Source of the DNA: Pelosinus fermentans
GTDB lineage: Bacteria; Bacillota; Negativicutes; DSM-13327
Length of the DNA: 64,000 bases
Assembly: GCA_002434245.1 (NCBI GenBank)
Contig: DJJR01000080.1
Span: forward strand, 77,132-141,131
Reading direction: 5' to 3'
The position numbers and the translations under genes are program-made. The notes below the pieces were generated by a model. It saw nothing but the letters and a program-made list of their open reading frames with translations. It ran no database searches and was not told the DNA's origin. Positions 1 through 6,566 of this stretch are shown piece by piece (the stretch's first letter is position 1; the number at the start of each line of letters is the position of its first letter).

Positions 1-165
1 TCCTCCGCTAACCATTGTTTTAGCGAAAGCATCTATGGCTACTAAAGGCTTGCCAACAACTAAAGCCATTGCCACGCCAGCTACAAATAGAACCAGCCTG
101 GTTTCATAACGTTTGATGATAGCAAGAAATGTTAAAGCTACAATTAAAATACCAATCCAAATCAT
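1..165 (-). CDS. DcuC-like C4-dicarboxylate/anion transporter, N-terminal fragment
   Basis: The first 55 residues of a membrane protein that runs off the left edge. The visible part has a hydrophobic N-terminal helix, a short basic linker (KRYETR) and a second helix, then a segment ending AFAKTMVSGG. This resembles the start of the DcuC/CitMHS-type ion-transporter superfamily. The start is well supported: ATG at 165 has AGGAGGT at 173-179. It lies on the same strand as the FadR-type regulator and the transketolase operon, so it may take up a related organic acid. Substrate and full length cannot be judged from this fragment. Confidence 0.6.
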   Translation of the reverse strand, partial: MIWIGILIVALTFLAIIKRYETRLVLFVAGVAMALVVGKPLVAIDAFAKTMVSGG

Positions 166-226
166 GAATTACACCTCCTATTTTTCACCTTGACCTTATG
201 CACTCAGATCATTTGAGCAATGTGCA

Positions 227-481
227 TTACCTTGAATTTCCACCACGTTGCACTGGCACTTTATTAACTGGATATGCAAAAATATTTAATTGCTTTATAA
301 TGCAAGGCTCTCTAGCAATATCTTCATCAATATATTTTTTAAAATGACTTTTTATTACTATAAAAAGATACTCATAACCTACACTTCTGTAAGGTATGAG
401 TATCTTCTCTTCATCAAACACTAATTCCTGCTTTATGGCTGCCATACATGGGATGCGGCAGCTGTTTCTCCCCGTTTCCAT
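227..481 (-). CDS. Small hypothetical ORF, possibly spurious
   Basis: An open frame of 84 codons between the transporter and the regulator. I recognise no family. An internal Met at residue 13 starts a more protein-like stretch (MAAIKQELVFDEEKILIPYR). No convincing ribosome binding site precedes either start. It could be a small unknown protein, a gene remnant or chance. Confidence 0.25.
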   Translation of the reverse strand: METGRNSCRIPCMAAIKQELVFDEEKILIPYRSVGYEYLFIVIKSHFKKYIDEDIAREPCIIKQLNIFAYPVNKVPVQRGGNSR

Positions 482-486
482 CGGCT

Positions 487-520
487 GAATGAAGATTATT
501 TTGCAACATTATCTTCATTC
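487..520 (-). terminator. Hairpin downstream of the FadR-type regulator
   Basis: Perfect 10-bp arms GAATGAAGAT (487-496) and ATCTTCATTC (511-520) around a 14-nt loop, 3' of the gntR-type gene on the minus strand. No strong T-run follows, so termination is likely but not certain. Confidence 0.45.
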
Positions 521-585
521 TATCCCAAGCTGAATCTTCGGGATTCAGTTGTATCCAGCTAGTATGACCATTTCATTGCTACACC

Positions 586-1326
586 TTATTTAAAAATGAG
601 ATTTTTCCATACTTCAACCGAGTCTTCCACAGCTTTTTCTGCCGTAACAAAGTCTCTTTTTTCAATGGCTTCTAAAATATTCTTATGGGTTTGCTTCGAT
701 TCCAAACTAAAATACGTATGCTTCCGAATACTTTGTGCAATAAACGGTTTAAAATACTCCATCACAAAATTATATATTTTTTCTAACAGTTTATTTCTTG
801 TGATCTTGCCAAGAATACGATGAAATTCCAAGTCACATTCTAAAACCTTGTCATACCTTTGTTCATTATTATTTTTAAGAACTTCCATGATTTCATAACA
901 CTTTCGCAAAGCTTGAACATCATCATCATTGGCATTTTTTATTACAAGGCGAATGACATCTTTCTCCAACAGCAGGCGTAATTCTTTTAACTCTTCAAAT
1001 TCAGGCTGAGAAAGTATAAAACTAAACAGCAGCGGATCAAATAAAACTTTACCTTCAATATCAGAGGACACATACGTACCGTCGCCGCGTCTTATTTCAA
1101 TAATGCCAAAAGCGGCCAGTATCTTCATTGCTTCTCGAATCGACCCTCTGCTAACGGATAATAACTTAGCCAGTTCCATTTCAGGAGGCAGCCTGTCACC
1201 AGGTATTATCTTTTTAGTTAACAGCAATTCTTTAATATTATTTATAACATAATCAACAGATGATTCATTTGGCTTTGGCATTAATAATATTGAAAAATCA
1301 AATTCATTACTTTGCTTTACATTCAC
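586..1326 (-). CDS. FadR-subfamily GntR transcriptional regulator
   Basis: A 246-residue regulator with an N-terminal winged helix-turn-helix (about residues 22-88, with LAKLLSVSRGSIREAMKIL as the recognition region) and a C-terminal all-helical FCD ligand domain (about 112-235). The FCD domain carries the DLEFH and QTH metal-site pieces typical of regulators that sense small carboxylates or sugar acids. The apparent start is GTG, with GAGGGG about 10 nt upstream. It is separated from the dehydrogenase/transketolase genes by a strong hairpin, so it is probably its own transcript. It is the obvious candidate to bind the paired 18-bp sites in the 4153-4563 intergenic region and repress both the transketolase operon and the MFS transporter. 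Ligand unknown. Confidence 0.88.
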   Translation of the reverse strand: MNVKQSNEFDFSILLMPKPNESSVDYVINNIKELLLTKKIIPGDRLPPEMELAKLLSVSRGSIREAMKILAAFGIIEIRRGDGTYVSSDIEGKVLFDPLLFSFILSQPEFEELKELRLLLEKDVIRLVIKNANDDDVQALRKCYEIMEVLKNNNEQRYDKVLECDLEFHRILGKITRNKLLEKIYNFVMEYFKPFIAQSIRKHTYFSLESKQTHKNILEAIEKRDFVTAEKAVEDSVEVWKNLIFK

Positions 1327-1455
1327 CTTGCATCTACCCCTCTGTCCGCTTAATTAAACATGTATCAATATTTCCTATATTATAACATTTTATTAGTTTA
1401 TTTGTTATTTTTAGCAAACAGATGATGACAATAAATAAAAAGACATGTAATGAAT

Positions 1456-1497
1456 GAAATATGTGATTGTCTCTCTCTCAGGACAATCACATATTTC
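1456..1497 (-). terminator. Terminator of the dehydrogenase/transketolase operon
   Basis: Perfect 16-bp arms GAAATATGTGATTGTC (1456-1471) and its complement (1482-1497), just after the stop of the minus-strand dehydrogenase gene at 1505. A T-rich stretch follows on the minus strand. Confidence 0.75.
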
Positions 1498-1504
1498 ACT
1501 CACT

Positions 1505-2368
1505 TTAAATTTGGGGGTTATGGGGATGAAGCATTGTCGCAATCACATTATCTAAGACTTCATCATCCCAAATTCTCTTCCAGTCATCTCGAAGTACCAG
1601 GCGATTACCAAGATCAATTGCAACAAGGCAGGCATCTGAAACCTTCGTATTACCCAGCTTGCCGAGGAAATTAGCCGAAAGATTATATACATGACCGGCT
1701 AGAAAGGATTCGGCAGCAGCTCTTGGAATGCCGCGCCTTTCCGCCTCTTTTACCGTTTCTGCCATTGCATACAAGGTCGTTGCTCCTAAAATTTCCACTA
1801 AAGTTGGTTCTAAAAAAGCAATATCTCGAATCCCCATAACATAGCTATTTACAACAGGTGCAAACATGATTTCGCTCACCATTCTGGCTTTTGTGAAGTT
1901 TTCATCAGAGCCTTGAATTTTGGCAATCACAATGTCCTGTTTCCCAGCAATTCCGCCAAAATAGTCATGTCGTGCCTCATAGGTGTCCTGGTCTAAGAAA
2001 TAGGAAGGATGGCATGGATGCGTGACAACAAAAGTACAATCATCCCGCAAAGCCAATTCTTTAGCCACTGCTGCTGCTGGATCTAAAATAATTAAACTTT
2101 TATCAGCCGCCATCAGGTTCACAACACCAATAGAAACATCATAAATAATTTTATCAGGAACAGCTAAAACAACAATATCACTTATGGGTACTGCAACTTC
2201 AGCAGGGGTAACATCAAACCCCCGCTCTTTGATGGCTTTTATGCCAAGCTCTGCGTTCTCACAAAAATATAATTCAATTGTATCAGGGTGCTTCATTAAG
2301 TTATTGGTCACTCGAGTACCCATTTTACCCCCTGCACCGATTACGCTTACAACCAGTTTTTTATTCAC
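1505..2368 (-). CDS. NAD(P)-binding dehydrogenase with PGDH_C-type C-terminal domain
   Basis: A roughly 287-residue oxidoreductase. A Rossmann-type N-terminus carries GAGGKMG (residues 11-17 from the chosen GTG start), followed by the VTHPCHPSYF motif. The C-terminal half is helical and resembles the phosphogluconate-dehydrogenase C-terminal (PGDH_C) family. As I recall, that family includes D-apionate oxidoisomerase and relatives; the actual substrate is not readable from sequence. The start is set at GTG 2368 because AAAGGGG lies 8 nt upstream; the frame is open further to 2440. It overlaps the end of the transketolase C-subunit gene by 8 bp, so it is the third gene of an operon with the two transketolase halves. 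A role in branched-sugar or sugar-acid catabolism is inferred. Confidence 0.78.
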   Translation of the reverse strand: MNKKLVVSVIGAGGKMGTRVTNNLMKHPDTIELYFCENAELGIKAIKERGFDVTPAEVAVPISDIVVLAVPDKIIYDVSIGVVNLMAADKSLIILDPAAAVAKELALRDDCTFVVTHPCHPSYFLDQDTYEARHDYFGGIAGKQDIVIAKIQGSDENFTKARMVSEIMFAPVVNSYVMGIRDIAFLEPTLVEILGATTLYAMAETVKEAERRGIPRAAAESFLAGHVYNLSANFLGKLGNTKVSDACLVAIDLGNRLVLRDDWKRIWDDEVLDNVIATMLHPHNPQI

Positions 2369-3326
2369 ATCCACATCCCCTTTGCTTTTTTTGTACGACT
2401 TTTTGCACGGCGTCCACAATATGGTTGACCGACATTCCATAATAATCGGCTACTTCTTCAGCAGGGCCAGAGCTTGGGAAAATATCTTGCAGACCGACTC
2501 GCTCAATACGTACAGGGCAATGCTCTGTACTCACTTTGGAAATAGCATCCCCAAGTCCTCCGATGATGTTGTGATCTTCAACCGTGACAGCAACACCGCA
2601 TTCCTGCAAAATAGCCGTAATTCCCTCTGCATCAATGGGTTTTAAGGTATGAACATCGACTAATGTAACCTGAATTCCTTGTTCATTGAGACGTTTGGCT
2701 GCTTCAATTGCTCTGTATAAAATAAAGCCATTGGCAAAGAGTGCAGCATGATTTCCATATTTACGTAACACTCTAATTTTTCCTAGCTCAAAGGGAGTCT
2801 CTTGATCGTAGACCACATGCTCCCGTCCACTGCCAGCTCTCAAATAAACAGGACCGTCAATCTTTGAAATAGCTTTGACTGCCTGGTAAACTTGATGAGC
2901 ATCTGAAGGGGCAACTACTGTAATGCCTGGAATACTTCGGACAATTCCTAAATCCTCAAAGAACTGATGGGTAACGCCTTCACGCTCACCGCCGAAAACA
3001 CCGCCATTGATACCGATAAATTTTACATGTAAACCGGGATAAGCAACAAACGTTCGTAATTGCTCACATGCTCTCATCGTAATAAAACCGCCATATGTGC
3101 CGACATAAGGAATAAGACCGCAGCTAGCTAGTCCAGCGGCAACAGCAACCGCATTCTGCTCTGCAATGCCGACTTCAATGTATCTGTCAGGAAACTTTTC
3201 TGCAAATGCCGTAGCTCTCATAGCTTTTAGCGAATCGGCAGATACAAATACGAATCGATCGTCCTCTTGCGCCAGATCAATTAACGCTTGGGAAAAAGCT
3301 TCTCTTGTGCCTTTATAATTACTCAT
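2361..3326 (-). CDS. Transketolase, C-terminal subunit
   Basis: A 321-residue protein covering the pyrimidine-binding and C-terminal domains of transketolase. The motif VGIAEQNAVAVAAGLASCG holds the conserved Glu (about E56) that activates thiamine diphosphate, and the C-terminal domain follows (VALVDVHTLKP-like region near 220, then TVEDHNIIGGLGDAI). It works with the N-terminal half encoded immediately upstream (8-bp overlap). Two-gene transketolases in Firmicutes often belong to dedicated sugar-catabolic operons rather than the housekeeping pentose phosphate pathway, and the context with a sugar-acid type regulator and dehydrogenase fits this. The C-terminal tail ends in KKQRGCGCE, an odd cysteine-rich end. 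Confidence 0.9.
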   Translation of the reverse strand: MSNYKGTREAFSQALIDLAQEDDRFVFVSADSLKAMRATAFAEKFPDRYIEVGIAEQNAVAVAAGLASCGLIPYVGTYGGFITMRACEQLRTFVAYPGLHVKFIGINGGVFGGEREGVTHQFFEDLGIVRSIPGITVVAPSDAHQVYQAVKAISKIDGPVYLRAGSGREHVVYDQETPFELGKIRVLRKYGNHAALFANGFILYRAIEAAKRLNEQGIQVTLVDVHTLKPIDAEGITAILQECGVAVTVEDHNIIGGLGDAISKVSTEHCPVRIERVGLQDIFPSSGPAEEVADYYGMSVNHIVDAVQKVVQKKQRGCGCE

Positions 3327-4152
3327 TTACATCACCGCCTAATGTTTTTAATGCAATGGCAAGTTGCTCATCATCAGGAACTCGTTTATGCCAAGAATTA
3401 TCATTTTCCATATAGGCAAGACCTTTACCCTTGACAGTATCTGCGATAATAACGGAAGGCTGCGGGCTCTTTTTTGCCTGATCAATAGCATTTATAATTT
3501 GTGTAACATCATGTCCATCAATGGTTTGGCAATGCCAGTTAAAAGCCTGCCACTTAGGCAGGATTGGTAAAAGACCGCTTACCTGTTCAATGCTGTCCCC
3601 GCTCTGCCACCCATTATTATCAATAAATAAAATTAAATTATTTAATTGATACTTACTGGCGCACATGGCCGCTTCCCATACAATTCCTTCTTGGATTTCT
3701 CCATCCCCCATTACGACATAAGTGGTATACGACTTTTTACGATATTTTGCTGCTAATGCTATACCCACTCCAAGGGATAAGCCATTTCCCAGGGAGCCGG
3801 AAGTCATGTCAATACCCGGGGTCTTGTTCATATCCGGATGCCCCTGCAGCATACTGCCCAAACTTCTAAGTCCTCTGCATTCGTCAATTGAGAAGAACCC
3901 GCGCCTTGCCAGTGCTGCATATAGTACGGTGCAGGCATGACCTTTGGAAAGAATAAAGCGGTCGCGATCTTCCCACTGAGGATTGTTTGCATCAATCCTT
4001 AATTCTTTAAAATATAAAACAGCTATGATATCGGCTATGGAAAGAGCTGGACCTGGATGTCCGTCTTTTGCCCCATGCACCATTTGAACTACATCCAATC
4101 GTAATTGATTCGCTTTGGATTGTAAATCAATACTCTTATCGTTTTTAAGCAT
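3319..4152 (-). CDS. Transketolase, N-terminal (thiamine-diphosphate) subunit
   Basis: A 277-residue protein corresponding to the first domain of transketolase. GHPGPALS lies near residue 31, FILSKGHACTVLYA near 67, and the TPP-binding motif GDGEIQEG (149-156) ends with NN at 179-180. The ATG at 4152 has GGGAGTG about 7 nt upstream. It is the first gene of the operon tktN-tktC-dehydrogenase, read from a promoter at 4230-4258. It transfers two-carbon ketol units together with its partner subunit. The substrates in this pathway are not known. Confidence 0.9.
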   Translation of the reverse strand: MLKNDKSIDLQSKANQLRLDVVQMVHGAKDGHPGPALSIADIIAVLYFKELRIDANNPQWEDRDRFILSKGHACTVLYAALARRGFFSIDECRGLRSLGSMLQGHPDMNKTPGIDMTSGSLGNGLSLGVGIALAAKYRKKSYTTYVVMGDGEIQEGIVWEAAMCASKYQLNNLILFIDNNGWQSGDSIEQVSGLLPILPKWQAFNWHCQTIDGHDVTQIINAIDQAKKSPQPSVIIADTVKGKGLAYMENDNSWHKRVPDDEQLAIALKTLGGDVNE

Positions 4153-4204
4153 GCATTTACCACTCCCTGTTATATTATTTTTTAATTCTTTAAATTCATT
4201 AGAC

Positions 4205-4222
4205 GTTAGACGTTTGATGTTT
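4205..4222. promoter_or_regulatory. Candidate FadR-type operator, copy 1 (transketolase side)
   Basis: GTTAGACGTTTGATGTTT, identical over 18 bp to a second site at 4457-4474. It lies about 8 bp downstream of the minus-strand -10 box at 4230-4235, so a bound protein would block the transketolase operon. The core is an imperfect palindrome around ACGT. An extra TTAGACG unit precedes it (4199-4205). Confidence 0.6.
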
Positions 4223-4229
4223 TAAAACG

Positions 4230-4258
4230 AGATTAGCATAGCATTTTCTCTTTGTCAA
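4230..4258 (-). promoter_or_regulatory. Promoter of the transketolase operon
   Basis: On the minus strand, TTGACA (4253-4258), a 17-bp spacer and TAATCT (4230-4235). The first operator copy lies directly downstream. Confidence 0.65.
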
Positions 4259-4416
4259 TATATTTTCAAAATATTTAGTATTGCTTTATTACGCTGTCAT
4301 CTGCCATATTAAGCAATCATTCTAGTGAAACTAGCAGCTCTCACCAATGATATTCACTGTAATATTTGCATTTTAAACCGTCAATTCTTAATATATAAAA
4401 TTTTCTGTTTATTGTA

Positions 4417-4446
4417 TTGACAAGGCATTTCTTCTTATTTTATAAT
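4417..4446 (+). promoter_or_regulatory. Promoter of the MFS transporter gene
   Basis: TTGACA (4417-4422), an 18-bp spacer and TATAAT (4441-4446). The second operator copy begins 11 bp downstream of the -10 box. Confidence 0.7.
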
Positions 4447-4456
4447 TACAATAGTT

Positions 4457-4474
4457 GTTAGACGTTTGATGTTT
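4457..4474. promoter_or_regulatory. Candidate FadR-type operator, copy 2 (transporter side)
   Basis: The same 18-bp sequence as at 4205-4222, in the predicted transcription start region of the MFS gene. Identical sites at both divergent promoters argue for one shared repressor, most simply the FadR-type protein encoded at 586-1326. Confidence 0.6.
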
Positions 4475-4563
4475 GATCTTTGTGTGGAAGGGGGCTTTAA
4501 CGATTCTCACTTAGTCAATGTAAAAATACCTCGGATTAATAAATAGTCAGGAGGCTGCCATGG

Positions 4564-5901
4564 ATGACAAATAATTTACCTTTTGATGAAGAACGTTTAA
4601 TGGCAAAATTGCGTTGGAGAATTGTTCCCTATATTTTTTTACTATACATTGTAGCAATGATGGATCGGGTCAATATTAGTTTTGCAGCACTTGAAATGAA
4701 TAAGGCGCTCGCAATATCCTCCACTGCTTTCGGTACCATCGCTGGTATATTTTTTATTGCTTATTTCTTTTTTGAAATTCCAAGCAACGTAATTATGCAC
4801 AAAGTCGGTGCCCGGATTTGGATGGCTCGAATTCTTTTTACCTGGGGACTCGTTACTGTTTTTACTGGGTTTGTTCAAGATGCAACTCAATTTGGCATAC
4901 TAAGAGTACTCCTTGGTGTTGCCGAAGCCGGATTTTATCCCGGAATGATTCTTTATATGACCTATTGGTTCCCAGCTAGACATTTAGCGAGAACAATCGC
5001 TATCTTTATGACAGGCATGGCGTTCAACAACATTTTAGTAGGACCTATATCCACATGGATTATGGACAATATTCAATGGCTGCAAATGGCCGGCTGGCGC
5101 TGGCTGTTTATTTTGGAAGGCATACCAGCAGTCATTCTCGGCATCACAACATTGTATTATCTGATTGACAGACCAGAGCAAGCTGCATTTTTATCAAAAG
5201 AAGAAAAGCAGTGGCTTTTAACGGAATTGAAAAATGAACATGAGGCCAAGCTTGCTAAGGTTAAAATTTCTAAATGGGAAGCACTTAAGGATCTTCGTGT
5301 CTGGCATCTTTCCATCATCTTTTTCGGTTATGTTAGCACCATGTATGGTCTTAGCATGTGGATGCCCCAAATCATTAAGGCATTATCGAAAACACTGACC
5401 AATACACAGGTTGGATTGATTTCGACGATCCCTTATATCTTCGGTGTGATCGCTATGATTTTAGTCGCTCGTCATTCCGATAAAACTATGGAACGGCGTT
5501 ATCATATCGGCCTACCAATCTCCAGCGCATTTGTCGGTTTAATTGCTCTTACAATGACCACTGATATTTTCTGGTCTATGTTATGGATTATTGTGAGTAT
5601 TATTGGCATTTACAGTTTCGCAGGAAGTTTCTGGACATTACCAAGTGCTTTTCTATCAGAAGGAACTGCTGCTGTTGGTATTGCCATGATAAATTCTATC
5701 GGTAATTTAGGAGGCTTTGCCGGTCCCTACGTTGTAGGCTACTTAAAGGATCTTACTAACTCTACATCGGGTGGCATGTACTTTTTAGCCTGCTGGGCAC
5801 TTATCACTACCCTATTAACAATTGCTATACCCAAAAAACTAATTACAACCCATAAACCCGCAGAATCTGTCAATAAAGTGGATACTACTGTAATTGTATA
5901 G
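4564..5901 (+). CDS. MFS transporter, anion:cation symporter (sugar-acid) type
   Basis: A 445-residue, 12-helix major facilitator protein. The N-terminus (LRWRIVPYIFLLYIVAMMDR then VNISFAALEMNK) is characteristic of the ACS family, which includes hexuronate, glucarate, phthalate and tartrate carriers. The ATG at 4564 follows an AGGAGG box; an ATG at 4560 is out of frame and ends at once. The gene is divergent from the transketolase operon and shares an 18-bp operator with it, so it most likely imports the substrate that the operon degrades. A bidirectional terminator follows at 5917-5947. The exact sugar acid cannot be told from sequence. Confidence 0.87.
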   Translation: MTNNLPFDEERLMAKLRWRIVPYIFLLYIVAMMDRVNISFAALEMNKALAISSTAFGTIAGIFFIAYFFFEIPSNVIMHKVGARIWMARILFTWGLVTVFTGFVQDATQFGILRVLLGVAEAGFYPGMILYMTYWFPARHLARTIAIFMTGMAFNNILVGPISTWIMDNIQWLQMAGWRWLFILEGIPAVILGITTLYYLIDRPEQAAFLSKEEKQWLLTELKNEHEAKLAKVKISKWEALKDLRVWHLSIIFFGYVSTMYGLSMWMPQIIKALSKTLTNTQVGLISTIPYIFGVIAMILVARHSDKTMERRYHIGLPISSAFVGLIALTMTTDIFWSMLWIIVSIIGIYSFAGSFWTLPSAFLSEGTAAVGIAMINSIGNLGGFAGPYVVGYLKDLTNSTSGGMYFLACWALITTLLTIAIPKKLITTHKPAESVNKVDTTVIV

Positions 5902-5916
5902 CAGTTATTGCAGACA

Positions 5917-5947
5917 AAAAGGCTTGGCAATATGCCAGCCTTTTTTT
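5917..5947. terminator. Bidirectional terminator between MFS gene and dmsB-like gene
   Basis: AAAAGGCTTGGCA, loop ATA, TGCCAGCC and a T-run to 5947, with one bulged T. An A-run on the other side makes it usable in both directions for the convergent genes. Confidence 0.8.
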
Positions 5948-5984
5948 GCTCTTTTCGCTTTTTCAGTCCTTTCCAATATATCGA

Positions 5985-6566
5985 TCATACATTGACTGCA
6001 TCACGGTGGGGCACCAGGACCCAGGCGGGTTTGATTTTTGCTGTATTTGGCAGTCCCTTTACCCAGCTGGTAGCACTATACTTTTTCTGCAATTCACTGA
6101 GCTCGCCATATCCAAGCACACGCATAGGGCAGGCTGAAACACAAGCCGGTGCGGTTCCTTGCAGCAGGAGATCCTGGCAGAAGTCACATTTCTTCATCTT
6201 GTTGGTGGCAATATCAAACTGTGGTGCCTGATAAGGACAAACTGCGAAACAACGGCGGCAGCCAATACAGCTCTTTTCGTTAATCAGCACCAATCCATCT
6301 TCTTGTCTTTTGAATATCGCTTTACTTGGACACACAGCAATGCAAGGAGCATCTACACAATGATTGCAGCTAACCGATATCCAATAGGCATAGGTATTTT
6401 GATGAACAACATTGCCGGAAACGGTAAAATCGCCGCCTTCATAGGCATGAATTTGTCTAAAATTCTGACCGAGAGGCAGATTATGCTTATCTTTGCAGGC
6501 AATTTGGCAAGCACTGCAGCCCGTACAATGTTTTTGCTCAACATAAAATGCGATCTGCTTGCTCAT
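5985..6566 (-). CDS. DmsB-like ferredoxin subunit of a molybdopterin oxidoreductase
   Basis: A 193-residue protein with four [4Fe-4S] motifs. They start CTGCSAC..C (C14, C17, C20, C24), followed by CNHCVDAPCIAVCP, CIGCRRCFAVCP and a last cluster CDFC..CVSACP. This is the layout of DmsB/NrfC/PhsB electron-transfer subunits. It starts with MSKQIAFYVEQKHCTGC and has no signal peptide, as usual for this subunit. It overlaps the catalytic-subunit gene by 4 bp, so translation is coupled. It should pass electrons to the molybdenum subunit. No membrane anchor (DmsC-like) gene follows; a terminator comes instead. Confidence 0.9.
   Translation of the reverse strand: MSKQIAFYVEQKHCTGCSACQIACKDKHNLPLGQNFRQIHAYEGGDFTVSGNVVHQNTYAYWISVSCNHCVDAPCIAVCPSKAIFKRQEDGLVLINEKSCIGCRRCFAVCPYQAPQFDIATNKMKKCDFCQDLLLQGTAPACVSACPMRVLGYGELSELQKKYSATSWVKGLPNTAKIKPAWVLVPHRDAVNV

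Noticed and set aside
1450..1674. Plus-strand ORF over the dehydrogenase 3' end
   Set aside because: Antisense to a clear gene and begins inside a terminator stem.
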